NCBI RefSeq assembly: GCF_014641595.1
Contig: NZ_BMIA01000009.1
Span: forward strand, 12,889-70,282
Source of the DNA: Dyadobacter endophyticus
GTDB taxonomy: Bacteria; Bacteroidota; Bacteroidia; Cytophagales; Spirosomataceae
Length of the DNA: 57,394 nt
Direction: 5' to 3'
The notes below the pieces were generated by a model. The model did not search any database and had not been told where the DNA came from. It saw nothing but the letters and a program-made list of their open reading frames with translations. Below are positions 1 through 7,242 of the stretch, piece by piece (positions within the stretch are counted from its first letter, which is position 1; every line of letters starts with the position of its first letter). A program made the translations under genes and the position numbers.

Positions 1-18
1 TTATTAGTGAATTAAAGC

Positions 19-202
19 TGTCTACAAATTTGAGCGATCGCGGCCAGATGCGGAAGATACTGAACAAAAGAGATGTCTACATTCATGTGATCAATTTCCA
101 GATGTTTAAACCAGATTCAGTGATGGCCTGTCTACACTTCGAAAAGCCGGCGATTGCAAGCGGCGACTGATCCAGCCGAGAGCTGCGCCGTGGCTGTCTA
201 CA
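19..202 (+). repeat. TGTCTACA phased-box module, complete copy A
   Basis: Four TGTCTACA boxes start at 19, 74, 129 and 195, giving pitches of 55, 55 and 66 bp. The three spacers differ from each other but match the corresponding spacers of modules at 7848 and 34870. Spacer 1 has GCGATCGC and a GAAGATnCTG-like end, and spacer 3 contains CTGATCCAG and GAGCTGCGCC. It lies downstream of a minus-strand gene. Function is unknown. Confidence 0.85.
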
Positions 203-280
203 TGGGCATATCTGTCCCGTGCCACTTGTAACTGCCGTCTTAGGTTATCTTGGTCTTTCATTGATGTTGATTACAGTAAT

Positions 281-655
281 TCAAATTGATTGTGTGGTTG
301 GCATATCCAATGCCGTCGCCAGTAACTCCAATAATGGGCCGATCAAAAGGATCGTCGCCAAGATCAGGCACATGCGGACTACGAACCTGTTCGCCTGGCG
401 TGCGGCCAAAGCAAGAGCGAAGCCTAGCAAGCCGCTGCCTACGACTGTCCTACTATAAAAGAATACGTCATCGGTGAACAGGGACCGGTGTGTGACGCCC
501 GAACCGATCATCAGGACAATGCCCACGCGGAGCACAAACGGAAACAGCGCAATGACGAGTAACCATGCTGCTGTATCTTCCTCGCCTGGCGTCAGCTCCT
601 TCCCGCCGGTGGCGATGACCAGTATTCGGACAAGTGATCTTGAAATGCCGTTCAT
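281..655 (-). CDS. Small hydrophobic membrane protein, unknown
   Basis: A 124-residue protein with three or four hydrophobic stretches (about residues 28-52, 66-86 and 90-118), so probably an inner-membrane protein. I do not recognise a family. It starts 12 bp after the stop of the gene at 668-1141 and is probably in the same operon. Local GC is visibly higher than in the neighbouring AT-rich genes, which suggests the two arrived together. The stop lies 78 bp from the last box of repeat module A. Confidence 0.65.
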   Translation of the reverse strand: MNGISRSLVRILVIATGGKELTPGEEDTAAWLLVIALFPFVLRVGIVLMIGSGVTHRSLFTDDVFFYSRTVVGSGLLGFALALAARQANRFVVRMCLILATILLIGPLLELLATALDMPTTQSI

Positions 656-667
656 AGTCGTGATCCG

Positions 668-1141
668 TTAGTCCTGCATCTTGATATATTTGGACTGGCT
701 ATATTGCAAGGTATCGTTTCGAATGATCAAAGGCATTGCGCCCAATGCGGTTGCGCCTTCGTAATACTGGCCTTCCTGCTGAAACTTCAAGGGCATGATA
801 TCGCCCTGCCAGAACTTGGCAAAAAGCCCGCCGTGCTCTTCATAGATTTCGATACTGGCTTTTCCTCGGGGTGCTTTCCATAGCCCCAGGTACTTGCCCT
901 TCGGATCAGCCTCATGCGTCGCCGGCGCAGCTCCGGTTCCCGTGTTGGCGTGTGTGCTTTGAAGGTAACCGGCCATCACCAGGAAGAATGCCGTAAAACC
1001 GCCAAGCACTCTAAAGAGGGTGACCCTGGCCTTGGTGAACGGCTGCCTGCTGGACCAGACCCTGTAAAAGGTCAGCATCAGTACCAAGCCGGTTACCCCA
1101 CCGACCACAAAAAACAAATCAGCCCATTTCAATCCTGTCAT
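668..1141 (-). CDS. Membrane-anchored protein with a soluble C-terminal domain, unknown
   Basis: 157 residues. There are two hydrophobic segments (about residues 8-27 and 42-60), then a soluble region rich in Gly, Lys and aromatic residues (KYLGLWKAPRGKASIEIYEE, about 83-102). That region reads like a small beta-strand domain of the kind found in DUF2147- or lipocalin-like proteins, but I cannot place it firmly. It is first in a two-gene minus-strand unit with 281-655. The region from 1142 to 1316 upstream has no other gene. Confidence 0.65.
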   Translation of the reverse strand: MTGLKWADLFFVVGGVTGLVLMLTFYRVWSSRQPFTKARVTLFRVLGGFTAFFLVMAGYLQSTHANTGTGAAPATHEADPKGKYLGLWKAPRGKASIEIYEEHGGLFAKFWQGDIMPLKFQQEGQYYEGATALGAMPLIIRNDTLQYSQSKYIKMQD

Positions 1142-1316
1142 CCTCGTACTTTTTTAAGTTGTATAGATATTTTGATTCCACTCTTGCGTCATGTTTTCGT
1201 CTTTAACATAAAATAGATTATTCGACCAATTTTTTAGCCTCCCCGAATAATCCTTTTTCAGTCACCGGTTTTTGGTAGGCAGGTCGTTGGATTTTCATTG
1301 TTGGGGCTACACTTTG

Positions 1317-1577
1317 CTACCCTCCGAAGAAACGCGGTCTTGGAGACCGCACCTTCGCAATCCCCCTAGCATGGACCAACTCGGCCGACTTTTTCCGCCT
1401 TCTTTTTAGATTATAGATCGCGTCTTCGTTGATGTCAATGCCAAGTTTATCTTTAACCCGTATAACCATGATCTGCGCGGGGATTTCAAAACGTGCTTCA
1501 CCATAATATTTATGCAGCACATCAAAGCGACCTTTCAGTTTCAGCTCGAAAGCTTGAATGACATATTGTCTATTCAT
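1317..1577 (-). CDS. Small basic protein, unknown
   Basis: 86 residues, basic, with a KLKRRRKK-like run near residues 57-64 and a Pro/Arg-rich tail. No family recognised. ATG start. It begins only 7 bp after the gene at 1585-1821, so the two are probably co-transcribed. Confidence 0.55.
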   Translation of the reverse strand: MNRQYVIQAFELKLKGRFDVLHKYYGEARFEIPAQIMVIRVKDKLGIDINEDAIYNLKRRRKKSAELVHARGIAKVRSPRPRFFGG

Positions 1578-1584
1578 ATATGTA

Positions 1585-1821
1585 TCATCTTTGCAGGTAC
1601 TCCCGGATCAAGAGTTTCACAACCGGCGCGCTCTCTTCGTGAATCCGGCAATACTTCCAGTCTTTCCCGATCACGATAAGCGGCCTTACAGTGTCTAAAA
1701 TTTCTTTGAGCCTCGGGATATTCCCTTCAATCCCGGCAGTGTGTACGGTCGTGACTACCAACTGCTCCGACTCGGTCAAATCTTCCCACCGACGGGTTTC
1801 TTCTAGTCCTTGCTTTTTCAT
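1585..1821 (-). CDS. Small protein, unknown
   Basis: 78 residues, mostly predicted helical, soluble, no signal peptide. No family recognised. It sits between the alpha-CTD-like gene (1857-2285) and the 86-residue gene, all on the minus strand with short gaps, which suggests one transcript. Confidence 0.55.
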   Translation of the reverse strand: MKKQGLEETRRWEDLTESEQLVVTTVHTAGIEGNIPRLKEILDTVRPLIVIGKDWKYCRIHEESAPVVKLLIREYLQR

Positions 1822-1856
1822 TTCATATGATTAATCATTAGAAAACGAATCGCCAT

Positions 1857-2285
1857 TCATATAGTTTCAATCGCGTTAATAAAATTAACCACTTCATCAA
1901 AAGACTTCGTACCAAAATTACGGAATCTCAGCAAGCTATCGACTCCGTGCTTGTCCTTATATGCAAGTAGTTGCCGAACCGTCCTAATATCCGCGCTTCT
2001 CAGGCAAAGGAATGTCCTAGTAGAAAGTGGCGTTGCGCTTATTTCTCTATCAAGGTAATTTTCTACATTGCCGTCTGAAAAACCCTGTAAAGCCGTCCTT
2101 GTTTCATAAATAACTTTTCTTTGACTTTCAACAAATTCTGCAATCAATTCTATATCATTCTTAATATTCTTATCAGGTTCGTATGTAACAGCCTTTTGAA
2201 TAGTCTTTTCCACCCTTCTTACAAAAAGCTCTACGCGATGTGATGCTTTCAAAATTTCATCTGTGATGTTTTTACTTTTACTCAT
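1857..2285 (-). CDS. Stand-alone RNA polymerase alpha-CTD-like protein
   Basis: 142 residues from ATG at 2285; the longer reading frame would need a TTG. Residues from about 86 to the end (PLSTRTFLCLRSADIRTVRQ, then LLRFRNFGTKSFDEV) follow the RpoA C-terminal domain pattern: LSxRxxNCLxxAxIxTVxxL, then LxxxRNFGxKSxxEV. In RpoA this domain contacts UP-element DNA and activators. The N-terminal half is helical and charged and is not RpoA NTD. A role as a polymerase decoy or a DNA-binding regulator is inference. Neighbours are unknown small genes. Confidence 0.7.
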   Translation of the reverse strand: MSKSKNITDEILKASHRVELFVRRVEKTIQKAVTYEPDKNIKNDIELIAEFVESQRKVIYETRTALQGFSDGNVENYLDREISATPLSTRTFLCLRSADIRTVRQLLAYKDKHGVDSLLRFRNFGTKSFDEVVNFINAIETI

Positions 2286-2386
2286 AATAAACTTCAAGGG
2301 ATGTAACCGCCTAAAAAAGATTGGCCAAAAAATAAAAAAATAAATGTTTGCACCCTAGACCGGAGCACAGGATGGCAGGAATAAAA

Positions 2387-2665
2387 TTACGAACCGTAAC
2401 TGAATATGTGGGCAGGATTTACGACTTTAAAATAAACGGATTCAGAAATATTAGCCCAGCATTTGAATGGATCAAATGGCATAAGATAGACGCCCCACAC
2501 AGTTCGTTGAGCATCTTCGTCTATCATCAACCTTGGAAACTGATCTTCCTTCTCGTACCCCTCTGGATCATCGCGCGAATAGCGAAGAATCTTGATTTCA
2601 CCTTCTGAAACCATTTCAAATTCCAACGTCCAAACACTGCTGATCAGCTTTATTGTAGCTTTCAT
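2387..2665 (-). CDS. Unknown small protein with shared island leader
   Basis: 92 residues, soluble, acidic and aromatic-rich, no recognised family. The start at 2665 is supported by the conserved leader element (2676-2698), which lies exactly 10 nt upstream of the ATG here and at four other genes. A plus-strand reading frame at 2348-2608 overlaps antisense and lacks such support. Confidence 0.65.
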   Translation of the reverse strand: MKATIKLISSVWTLEFEMVSEGEIKILRYSRDDPEGYEKEDQFPRLMIDEDAQRTVWGVYLMPFDPFKCWANISESVYFKVVNPAHIFSYGS

Positions 2666-2675
2666 GACTTCTGCT

Positions 2676-2698
2676 CATTAACGTATGGGCACCGATTG
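2676..2698 (-). promoter_or_regulatory. Conserved island leader element, copy 1
   Basis: A 23-bp element: on the plus strand it begins CATTAACGTATG and ends CACCGATTG. It is followed on the minus strand by exactly 10 nt and then the ATG at 2665. Copies occur at 6887, 7679, 8635 and 9661 with the same spacing. It fills the 5' untranslated region. Confidence 0.8.
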
Positions 2699-2708
2699 AT
2701 TTTGTTCT

Positions 2709-2754
2709 ATAAATATACCCGTTTTTAAAATACTAAGAAACTTTTTTTGGGTAT
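2709..2754 (-). promoter_or_regulatory. Promoter with flanking inverted repeat
   Basis: On the minus strand the -7 element is TATATTTA, next to GGGTA, with a T-rich -33 area 20 nt upstream. ATACCCG and TGGGTAT lie as an inverted pair around the -33 region. The same architecture precedes the genes at 5598, 6876, 7465, 7668 and 9650, which suggests common control. Confidence 0.5.
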
Positions 2755-2774
2755 TATTTTAATATTGTTTATTG

Positions 2775-2839
2775 GCGAAAGCAACCCGTAGAAGACAATT
2801 TTTAAGATGTGCGCAAAGCGACATAAGCCGTAACGCGCG
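2775..2839 (+). repeat. 65-bp dispersed repeat, copy 1
   Basis: It starts GCGAAAGCAACCCGTAGAAG and contains the invariant block AGCGACATAAGCCG, ending in a GCGCG run. Copies are at 7780, 9760 and 33987, all in this orientation. The flanks could pair to form a stem around the invariant block. It lies in a gene-free gap (2666-2953). Confidence 0.75.
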
Positions 2840-2953
2840 TAGTCCTGACGTTAAAATTTTAGAAGCCCTAAAAACCACGCACTGCAAACGCTAAAATTGC
2901 TGTGAGAGTCCAAGCAAAAAAATGCAACATAATCGTGTTATTTACTAAGTTCT

Positions 2954-3238
2954 TCATATTACGCTCAAGTTGTGGCTTCTTTCCTTGAAGGTAGTGTTGT
3001 CAAGTTCCAAAAAGATCATCTGGCTACCCTCAATCGAATGTCTAACTCCTCGCACATATGTAAAATCCATATAACTGCCAAGTTCAATATACTCGCCGAC
3101 GATCTTAGCTTCTTCCGCAGTTAGAAATACGTAAGGGTCGATATATTCTCCAATGCGTGGAATGATAGGGAGGTCAGCTTCTATGGACAAATTAAGTCCT
3201 TTGAAGTAACGATGATTTAGAAATATTTTATAAGTCAT
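2954..3238 (-). CDS. Unknown protein
   Basis: 94 residues, soluble, no recognised family. It is last in a minus-strand run of three unknown genes (4165 to 2954) with 15-bp gaps between genes, which looks like one operon. The composition is AT-rich and acidic. Confidence 0.6.
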   Translation of the reverse strand: MTYKIFLNHRYFKGLNLSIEADLPIIPRIGEYIDPYVFLTAEEAKIVGEYIELGSYMDFTYVRGVRHSIEGSQMIFLELDNTTFKERSHNLSVI

Positions 3239-3253
3239 AGCCTCTCAGGTTTC

Positions 3254-3727
3254 TTAGTGTTCAAATCTAAAATCTACACCATGTGTCATTAGCTGCTCAA
3301 ATTCATTTTCCCAACCGTCTGTTTTGTGTACCATTACTAGAAACAGTTCCACGTGCGTAATCGAATGATACCACTTCTGAAACCACTTCTGAAAGACAAA
3401 GAAGCAATAAGGGTCTTCTGGTTCGAAGAATGACAATATTGCTTCGCCAACGTGATTTCGAGGGTAAAAACATCTAGGGGAAATCATATCCCCTTTGTGC
3501 AAATTCTGAACAAAACTGTAATGCAGTAATGTACTCTGTTCAAAAGCGTTTTTGAGTAAACCCTCCCTATCTTCTCGGCCATTCAAATAATCTTCCAATA
3601 TTGCAATACGCTTCGAGAATTGTAAATCATTTCTGTTTCCCTCGATTTCCCGATTTATCAGACCGCCAATATTTAGGTAATTTAGATCGATATGATCATT
3701 ATTATTACACTCAAAAGTAACTGTCAT
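3254..3727 (-). CDS. Unknown protein
   Basis: 157 residues, acidic, rich in Phe, Trp and His towards the C-terminus (FQKWFQKWYHSITHVELF at about 113-130). There is no signal peptide or membrane span and I recognise no family. It is the middle gene of the three-gene unit 2954-4165. Confidence 0.6.
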   Translation of the reverse strand: MTVTFECNNNDHIDLNYLNIGGLINREIEGNRNDLQFSKRIAILEDYLNGREDREGLLKNAFEQSTLLHYSFVQNLHKGDMISPRCFYPRNHVGEAILSFFEPEDPYCFFVFQKWFQKWYHSITHVELFLVMVHKTDGWENEFEQLMTHGVDFRFEH

Positions 3728-3742
3728 AAGAACATTATTTTA

Positions 3743-4165
3743 CTAGACTGTTATAAATACTTCGATCAACCTACCAGTATGGTTTATATCCAAGGAAATG
3801 ACCACACAGCAACTGTTAAGAGTGACATCATCATCTGAGAATAAGATTGGTTTCTCCGTTTTGAATACCGTGTCCTGATCTGTTCCCACAGGCCAATATG
3901 CTTTTGCACTAACTGTTGCTACTAACGCTGCCAGACCAAAAGAATCGACAAAATCAACAAAGTGCTTAATGTGCTTGGGCTTCTCACTCTCCCACCAGTC
4001 CAAATATTCTTCCTCGGTCTCTCCTTTTGGGACATACACATAATTTACAAGCTGTGCTTCCCAGTGAACAGTCAATTTCCAGCCATTGGATAACGTTCCC
4101 GCAACAGAATCAATTTTTTGCATCCTGTCTTTGTCTTGGAAATAAATTTCTTCTAAAACTTCCAT
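3743..4165 (-). CDS. Unknown protein
   Basis: 140 residues, acidic. One moderately hydrophobic stretch is at about 80-95, and there is a Cys-Cys pair near residue 118. No family recognised. It is the first gene of a probable three-gene minus-strand operon; the 90 bp upstream (4166-4255) separate it from the next unit. Confidence 0.6.
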   Translation of the reverse strand: MEVLEEIYFQDKDRMQKIDSVAGTLSNGWKLTVHWEAQLVNYVYVPKGETEEEYLDWWESEKPKHIKHFVDFVDSFGLAALVATVSAKAYWPVGTDQDTVFKTEKPILFSDDDVTLNSCCVVISLDINHTGRLIEVFITV

Positions 4166-4255
4166 AGTGTTACCTTCTCTTGGTTTGTCAACAATATAGC
4201 AAAATCTTGATGCAGGTCTGCAAACGCATCATGCGTGATTTGACACACCTTTGAT

Positions 4256-4600
4256 TTAAAAATTTCCTAAGATGCGAACACGGGGCGCTCTGTACCGTAC
4301 CTGTATCCGTGGACGCATAACAGCAACAGGTGCATTATACACTGGCTGTACATTTCTCCTTTGCATCACGTAGATCATTCTGTTCACGATTTTTTCGGGA
4401 ACTCCTTGGTTCGTCAGCTCGACAATATCCTCAGGTTCCAACCTGAAACAGCAAACCGATTTCTCTATTTTCGTCAGAATGATGCGCTCTGAAACAGCAT
4501 TCGTATACATATAAACAATGTCAGCATTAACCAAACACGTCTGAGCAAACGCGATAGTAGTAAGCAGAAACAGAAAGGGAGTAAGAAGAATCTTTTTCAT
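4256..4600 (-). CDS. Secreted Cys-pair protein, paralogue 1
   Basis: 114 residues with a clear signal peptide (MKKILLTPFLFLLTTIAFAQ). The mature part reads TCLVNADIVYMY, then TKIEKSVCCFxL, then VPEKIVNRMI. This pattern of one Cys, then a Cys-Cys pair, then a VPxxIxNxMI helix is repeated in the gene at 5082-5393, so the two are paralogues. The C-terminal tail is Arg/Pro-rich. The protein is periplasmic or outer-membrane associated by inference; function unknown. Confidence 0.7.
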   Translation of the reverse strand: MKKILLTPFLFLLTTIAFAQTCLVNADIVYMYTNAVSERIILTKIEKSVCCFRLEPEDIVELTNQGVPEKIVNRMIYVMQRRNVQPVYNAPVAVMRPRIQVRYRAPRVRILGNF

Positions 4601-4628
4601 AAATGAAGGTTTTAGTTTGTTGTATGAA

Positions 4629-4757
4629 TGTCTACATTCGACAGGTCGATATCATGTCGATAGCGGCTGATCCGCGCCTGAGCTGGGCGGGCTGTGTCTA
4701 CATTTCAGCGTAGGATATCCAAAACTTTTGACCTGGTTGCTGTCAAGATTGTCTACA
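4629..4757 (+). repeat. TGTCTACA box module, partial, rearranged order
   Basis: Boxes start at 4629, 4695 and 4750, giving pitches of 66 then 55 bp. The 58-nt spacer is of type 3 (GCGGCTGATCCGCGC) and the 47-nt spacer of type 2 (ATATCCAAAACTTTTGACCT). The order is therefore 3 then 2, unlike the 1-2-3 order of complete modules. The last box contains the TAG stop of the gene at 4753-5082. Confidence 0.8.
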
Positions 4758-5082
4758 AAGAGATTGATCCGGCGACCATCAGTTTAACAGCAACAGCGAC
4801 CGCCAGCCAGCCAGCAATCAGGTAGACTACCGGCATTAACGCGCGACCATATAATCCTTTATTGCCAGCCTGATAAATGACGATTGACAGATATAGCAGG
4901 TTTAAGGCGACCGCTAATTGAAGAATCTTGCCAGTTAAGACCCGATTGGGTAAAATACCCAAAACGCTGAAAATTAGCGTTAGGAGCACCAGCCCAAGGG
5001 CATATATTGAAACTTGATATACCCGTTTTGTTTGGCTTTTACTGTCGTTTTTCAACCGTTTGGAGTCCTGATCGTTCTTCAT
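4753..5082 (-). CDS. Small three-span membrane protein, unknown
   Basis: 109 residues. A charged N-terminus of about 20 residues is followed by three hydrophobic helices (about 24-44, 52-69 and 82-104). Its ATG shares one base with the TAA of the upstream secreted-protein gene (TAATG), so translation is probably coupled. The stop codon falls inside a TGTCTACA box. No family recognised. Confidence 0.65.
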   Translation of the reverse strand: MKNDQDSKRLKNDSKSQTKRVYQVSIYALGLVLLTLIFSVLGILPNRVLTGKILQLAVALNLLYLSIVIYQAGNKGLYGRALMPVVYLIAGWLAVAVAVKLMVAGSISL

Positions 5083-5393
5083 TAGTCGCGGCGGTTAGAA
5101 AATGACTTGGGCACTCGTGGGCTTCTTCCTCGTGAACTGGTTCGTTTATGTGATCCCATCTGTGCAATCATCTCATTAATCACTTCGTCGGGGACCTTAT
5201 TTTTCGAAATCTCGATCAGGTCACTACTTGCCAGATTGAAACAGCATTCCGAGTATTTCATTTTTGTAATGATCACCGAACTACTAACCGAATCGCGGCA
5301 CATCGCATAAATGTCTTCATTGCTAAGGCATTTTTGAGCATATGCCTTACTAAACAGGAAAAGGGTTAGAATTACGAAGATTGGCTTTTTCAT
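5082..5393 (-). CDS. Secreted Cys-pair protein, paralogue 2
   Basis: 103 residues from the ATG at 5393, chosen because a signal peptide (MKKPIFVILTLFLFSKAYAQ) follows directly; the upstream in-frame extension lacks one. The mature region KCLSNEDIYAMC, TKMKYSECCFNL and VPDEVINEMI matches the paralogue at 4256-4600. The tail is basic. It is translationally coupled to the membrane protein at 4753-5082. Function unknown. Confidence 0.7.
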   Translation of the reverse strand: MKKPIFVILTLFLFSKAYAQKCLSNEDIYAMCRDSVSSSVIITKMKYSECCFNLASSDLIEISKNKVPDEVINEMIAQMGSHKRTSSRGRSPRVPKSFSNRRD

Positions 5394-5412
5394 CTGTTGT
5401 ATGTGTATTAAG

Positions 5413-5598
5413 TTAAATAACTTGGCAGGTATCATTATTATAAAAAATCCATTGCTGGCCGCTTCCCGGATCAGTCCAGAAAATTGACCTTCCGTCTTTT
5501 ATACCGATGTACTCACCGCCGATTTCAAACACGGAACCGAACTTTCTTGGCTCTTCAATCTTAGTTACTACAAATGAGACTTCATTTTGCGATTCCAT
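5413..5598 (-). CDS. Small protein, unknown
   Basis: 61 residues from ATG at 5598. The longer frame would begin with a TTG inside the -7 element TACATTTG (5626-5633), so the internal ATG is preferred. It looks like a small beta-rich protein (FVVTKIEEPRKFGSVFEIGG). No family recognised. It is separated from the downstream signal-peptide gene by 19 bp. Confidence 0.55.
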   Translation of the reverse strand: MESQNEVSFVVTKIEEPRKFGSVFEIGGEYIGIKDGRSIFWTDPGSGQQWIFYNNDTCQVI

Positions 5599-5625
5599 GA
5601 TATGCTGTATTTGTGATTCAATACA

Positions 5626-5672
5626 CAAATGTACCCATTATTTAAATACAATACAACCTTTTTCGGGTATTG
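5626..5672 (-). promoter_or_regulatory. Bacteroidota promoter with inverted repeat
   Basis: On the minus strand TTG is followed by 20 nt and then TACATTTG, a full match to the Bacteroidota -33/-7 pattern. The spacer contains GTATTTAAATAATGGG. Inverted GGGTA and TACCC motifs flank the -33. It drives the gene at 5413-5598. Confidence 0.65.
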
Positions 5673-5685
5673 TATTTGACTATTT

Positions 5686-5748
5686 TGTCTACAATTTGAA
5701 ATAATCCGGAAGCGCTCGAGCCAGGCCTGGCAAGAAAAAATGTCTACA
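5686..5748 (+). repeat. TGTCTACA box pair, type 1 spacer only
   Basis: Boxes at 5686 and 5741 are exactly 55 bp apart, and the spacer ends CCTGGCAAGAAAA, like other type 1 spacers. It lies in the gap between the promoter of the gene ending at 5413 and the stop at 5814. Confidence 0.8.
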
Positions 5749-5813
5749 AAAACTCGGCAGTACATTCAGTGTTGGCAGCCAGAGAGAAAACAGGATGAGA
5801 ACTTACATCATTA

Positions 5814-6173
5814 TCATGATCTATGATTCAGTAGATCAGTAAGCGAGTTCACAAATACACTATTTTTCGCAGGCGATGAGTGACCTATCAAATTATTAAA
5901 GGAACTGACAAATGCCTTATGCTTGGATTCATAAGCCTGATTTTCGTCGGTTAAATTTCTAATCCGGCCTCGCATTTCTCTTAACTGCTCATTGAGCTTG
6001 TCAATTTCGGTTTTTGTCCTGATTTCATTACGGTGAAATTCCCGTATCAATTGCTCGACGGCAGTAGAGCCGTTAGTTGTGCGCACGTAATCTCTGCTTA
6101 AATAGTCTTCGAGAATTTCCCGTATATCTGCTTTGTTTTCAGCATTCAGGTTCCTAAGCAATATTTCTTTCAT
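5814..6173 (-). CDS. Coiled-coil protein, partner of XRE regulator
   Basis: 119 residues. Residues about 40-85 form a heptad-rich coiled coil (EIDKLNEQLREMRGRIRN). No recognised domain. It overlaps the 3' end of the XRE regulator gene by 20 bp, so the two are translationally linked and may act together, for example as regulator and modulator (inference). Confidence 0.65.
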   Translation of the reverse strand: MKEILLRNLNAENKADIREILEDYLSRDYVRTTNGSTAVEQLIREFHRNEIRTKTEIDKLNEQLREMRGRIRNLTDENQAYESKHKAFVSSFNNLIGHSSPAKNSVFVNSLTDLLNHRS

Positions 6174-6876
6174 TGTCTAAAAATTTAAGCGTGCTTAAAT
6201 GCTCCAAATAATCACTAATCTTTTTGAGATTGGCTACTCCCCACAGTTCCCGCCCGTTCACCACGTTCATGATGATATTGTAGTTAATGTTACTGTACTT
6301 GCTTAATTCGGTGAAGGGTATACCCATACCTTTCAGGCGTTCCGTGGTCAAACGCTCGATCAGCTCGTACTTTTCGGTAAGAATATATTTCATCCTATCC
6401 GCTTTCTCTCTACCAATCTGCTCGGCATAAAAATCGACAATAACGGCCATGTCATTCGGCGAAATAGATTTACTCCCCATCCTTCGAACTAGCGTATCCC
6501 ACTTTACACCAATCAGCTTTGCAACTTTGGTTCTTTCAAATATTGGATACATCAGATCATTAATTTGCTCGATCTCGTCCAAAAAGCTCTTGATAGTCAA
6601 GCGGCTATTAAAATCAACGATTAATTTTTTATTAACAGCATCAGCCCATTTTATCAGCGTTTTTAGACCTAATGACCTCTGCCCTTCTTCGATGGCAGAA
6701 ACTACTTTTGGATTATAGCCGATGATTTCAGCCATTTCTTCCTGGCTAATGTCGGCCTGTTTTCTTAGGCGTTTAATCTTTGTCGCTATTTCCTGCTCTA
6801 ATGCTTCGTTGTTCATAGATATTATAATAAAACCCCTCCAAAAAGGGGGGCCGTTAATGAATTTTACAAATTCCAT
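6154..6876 (-). CDS. XRE-family DNA-binding regulator
   Basis: 240 residues. An N-terminal Cro/C1 helix-turn-helix is at about 32-80 (LRKQADISQEEMAEIIGYNP, then VVSAIEEGQRSL). The C-terminal part holds a second region that also looks HTH-like (MGIPFTELSKYSNINYNIIM). The start at 6876 is favoured because the island leader lies exactly 10 nt upstream; the alternative ATG at 6816 begins just before the HTH. A GC hairpin followed by T-rich DNA lies between the two possible starts. It is a candidate controller of the neighbouring genes that share its promoter type (inference). Confidence 0.75.
   Translation of the reverse strand: MEFVKFINGPPFWRGFIIISMNNEALEQEIATKIKRLRKQADISQEEMAEIIGYNPKVVSAIEEGQRSLGLKTLIKWADAVNKKLIVDFNSRLTIKSFLDEIEQINDLMYPIFERTKVAKLIGVKWDTLVRRMGSKSISPNDMAVIVDFYAEQIGREKADRMKYILTEKYELIERLTTERLKGMGIPFTELSKYSNINYNIIMNVVNGRELWGVANLKKISDYLEHLSTLKFLDNERNIA
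6827..6853 (-). terminator. Possible attenuator between two start codons
   Basis: On the minus strand CCCCCC-TTTTT-GGAGGGG forms a short GC stem (one bulged A) followed by TTTTATTAT. It lies after the leader and before the internal ATG at 6816. It resembles an intrinsic terminator or attenuator in the 5' part of the regulator gene. Confidence 0.4.
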
Positions 6877-6886
6877 ATAGCCAGCC

Positions 6887-6909
6887 CATTAACGTATGAG
6901 CACCGATTG
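6887..6909 (-). promoter_or_regulatory. Conserved island leader element, copy 2
   Basis: Identical to copies 1 and 5 apart from one purine. Ten nt separate it from the ATG at 6876. This spacing supports that start codon over the downstream ATG. Confidence 0.8.
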
Positions 6910-6915
6910 TTGCAG

Positions 6916-6950
6916 CATAAAACTACCCATTTTTTAAATACAAAACAACA
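6916..6950 (-). promoter_or_regulatory. Promoter of the XRE regulator
   Basis: On the minus strand TTG is followed by about 20 nt containing GTATTTAAAAAATGGG and then TAGTTTTA. It is the same design as the promoters at 2709, 5626, 7496, 7712 and 9694. Confidence 0.55.
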
Positions 6951-6952
6951 AA

Positions 6953-6990
6953 AAAAGGGGATATTCCAAAGATTTTTAGAAATATCCCCC
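6953..6990 (-). terminator. Intrinsic terminator after DUF2442 gene
   Basis: On the minus strand GGGGATATT and AATATCCCC form a 9-bp stem around a loop, followed by a run of seven T. It lies just downstream of the stop at 7009. Confidence 0.7.
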
Positions 6991-7008
6991 CACTATTTTG
7001 AGCTGTAT

Positions 7009-7242
7009 TTAGCTTGAAATCGGCTCTTTCGAGTAGGTAAAGAACCCTTCAAAACTCAAATCTTCGTCCAGTTCCGGCCAGTGGACGCCGAAAGGCGACA
7101 ATTCGAAATTATGCCGCTGTCCCTTGGTGGCTTTGTCGAGCCTGGGAAACCATTTTAAGGGATGGCTGCGCCTCTCGCCTTCGACCGTTTCAATGAATAT
7201 TTCATCGTTCTGAAACCAAACTCTTTTTACCTCAATGTCCAT
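7009..7242 (-). CDS. DUF2442 family protein
   Basis: 77 residues from ATG at 7242; a longer form would need TTG. The fold signature (IEVKRVWFQNDEIFIETVEG, then WFPRLDKATKGQRHNFEL) matches DUF2442, small proteins commonly encoded next to DUF4160. Its ATG lies inside the 3' end of the DUF4160 gene (11-bp overlap), so the pair is co-translated. DUF4160/DUF2442 pairs have been suggested to be toxin-antitoxin-like; no activity can be read from the sequence. Confidence 0.75.
   Translation of the reverse strand: MDIEVKRVWFQNDEIFIETVEGERRSHPLKWFPRLDKATKGQRHNFELSPFGVHWPELDEDLSFEGFFTYSKEPISS

Noticed and set aside
19..202. TGTCTACA boxes as a CRISPR array
   Set aside because: The repeat is only 8 bp, and spacers are conserved between loci instead of unique. 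No cas genes are seen.
2348..2608. Plus-strand frame of 86 residues
   Set aside because: Antisense to 2387-2665, which has the leader and promoter; no own signals.
2880..2945. 20-residue hydrophobic minus-strand peptide (MLHFFAWTLTAILAF)
   Set aside because: Too short to support and lacks leader, promoter or terminator.
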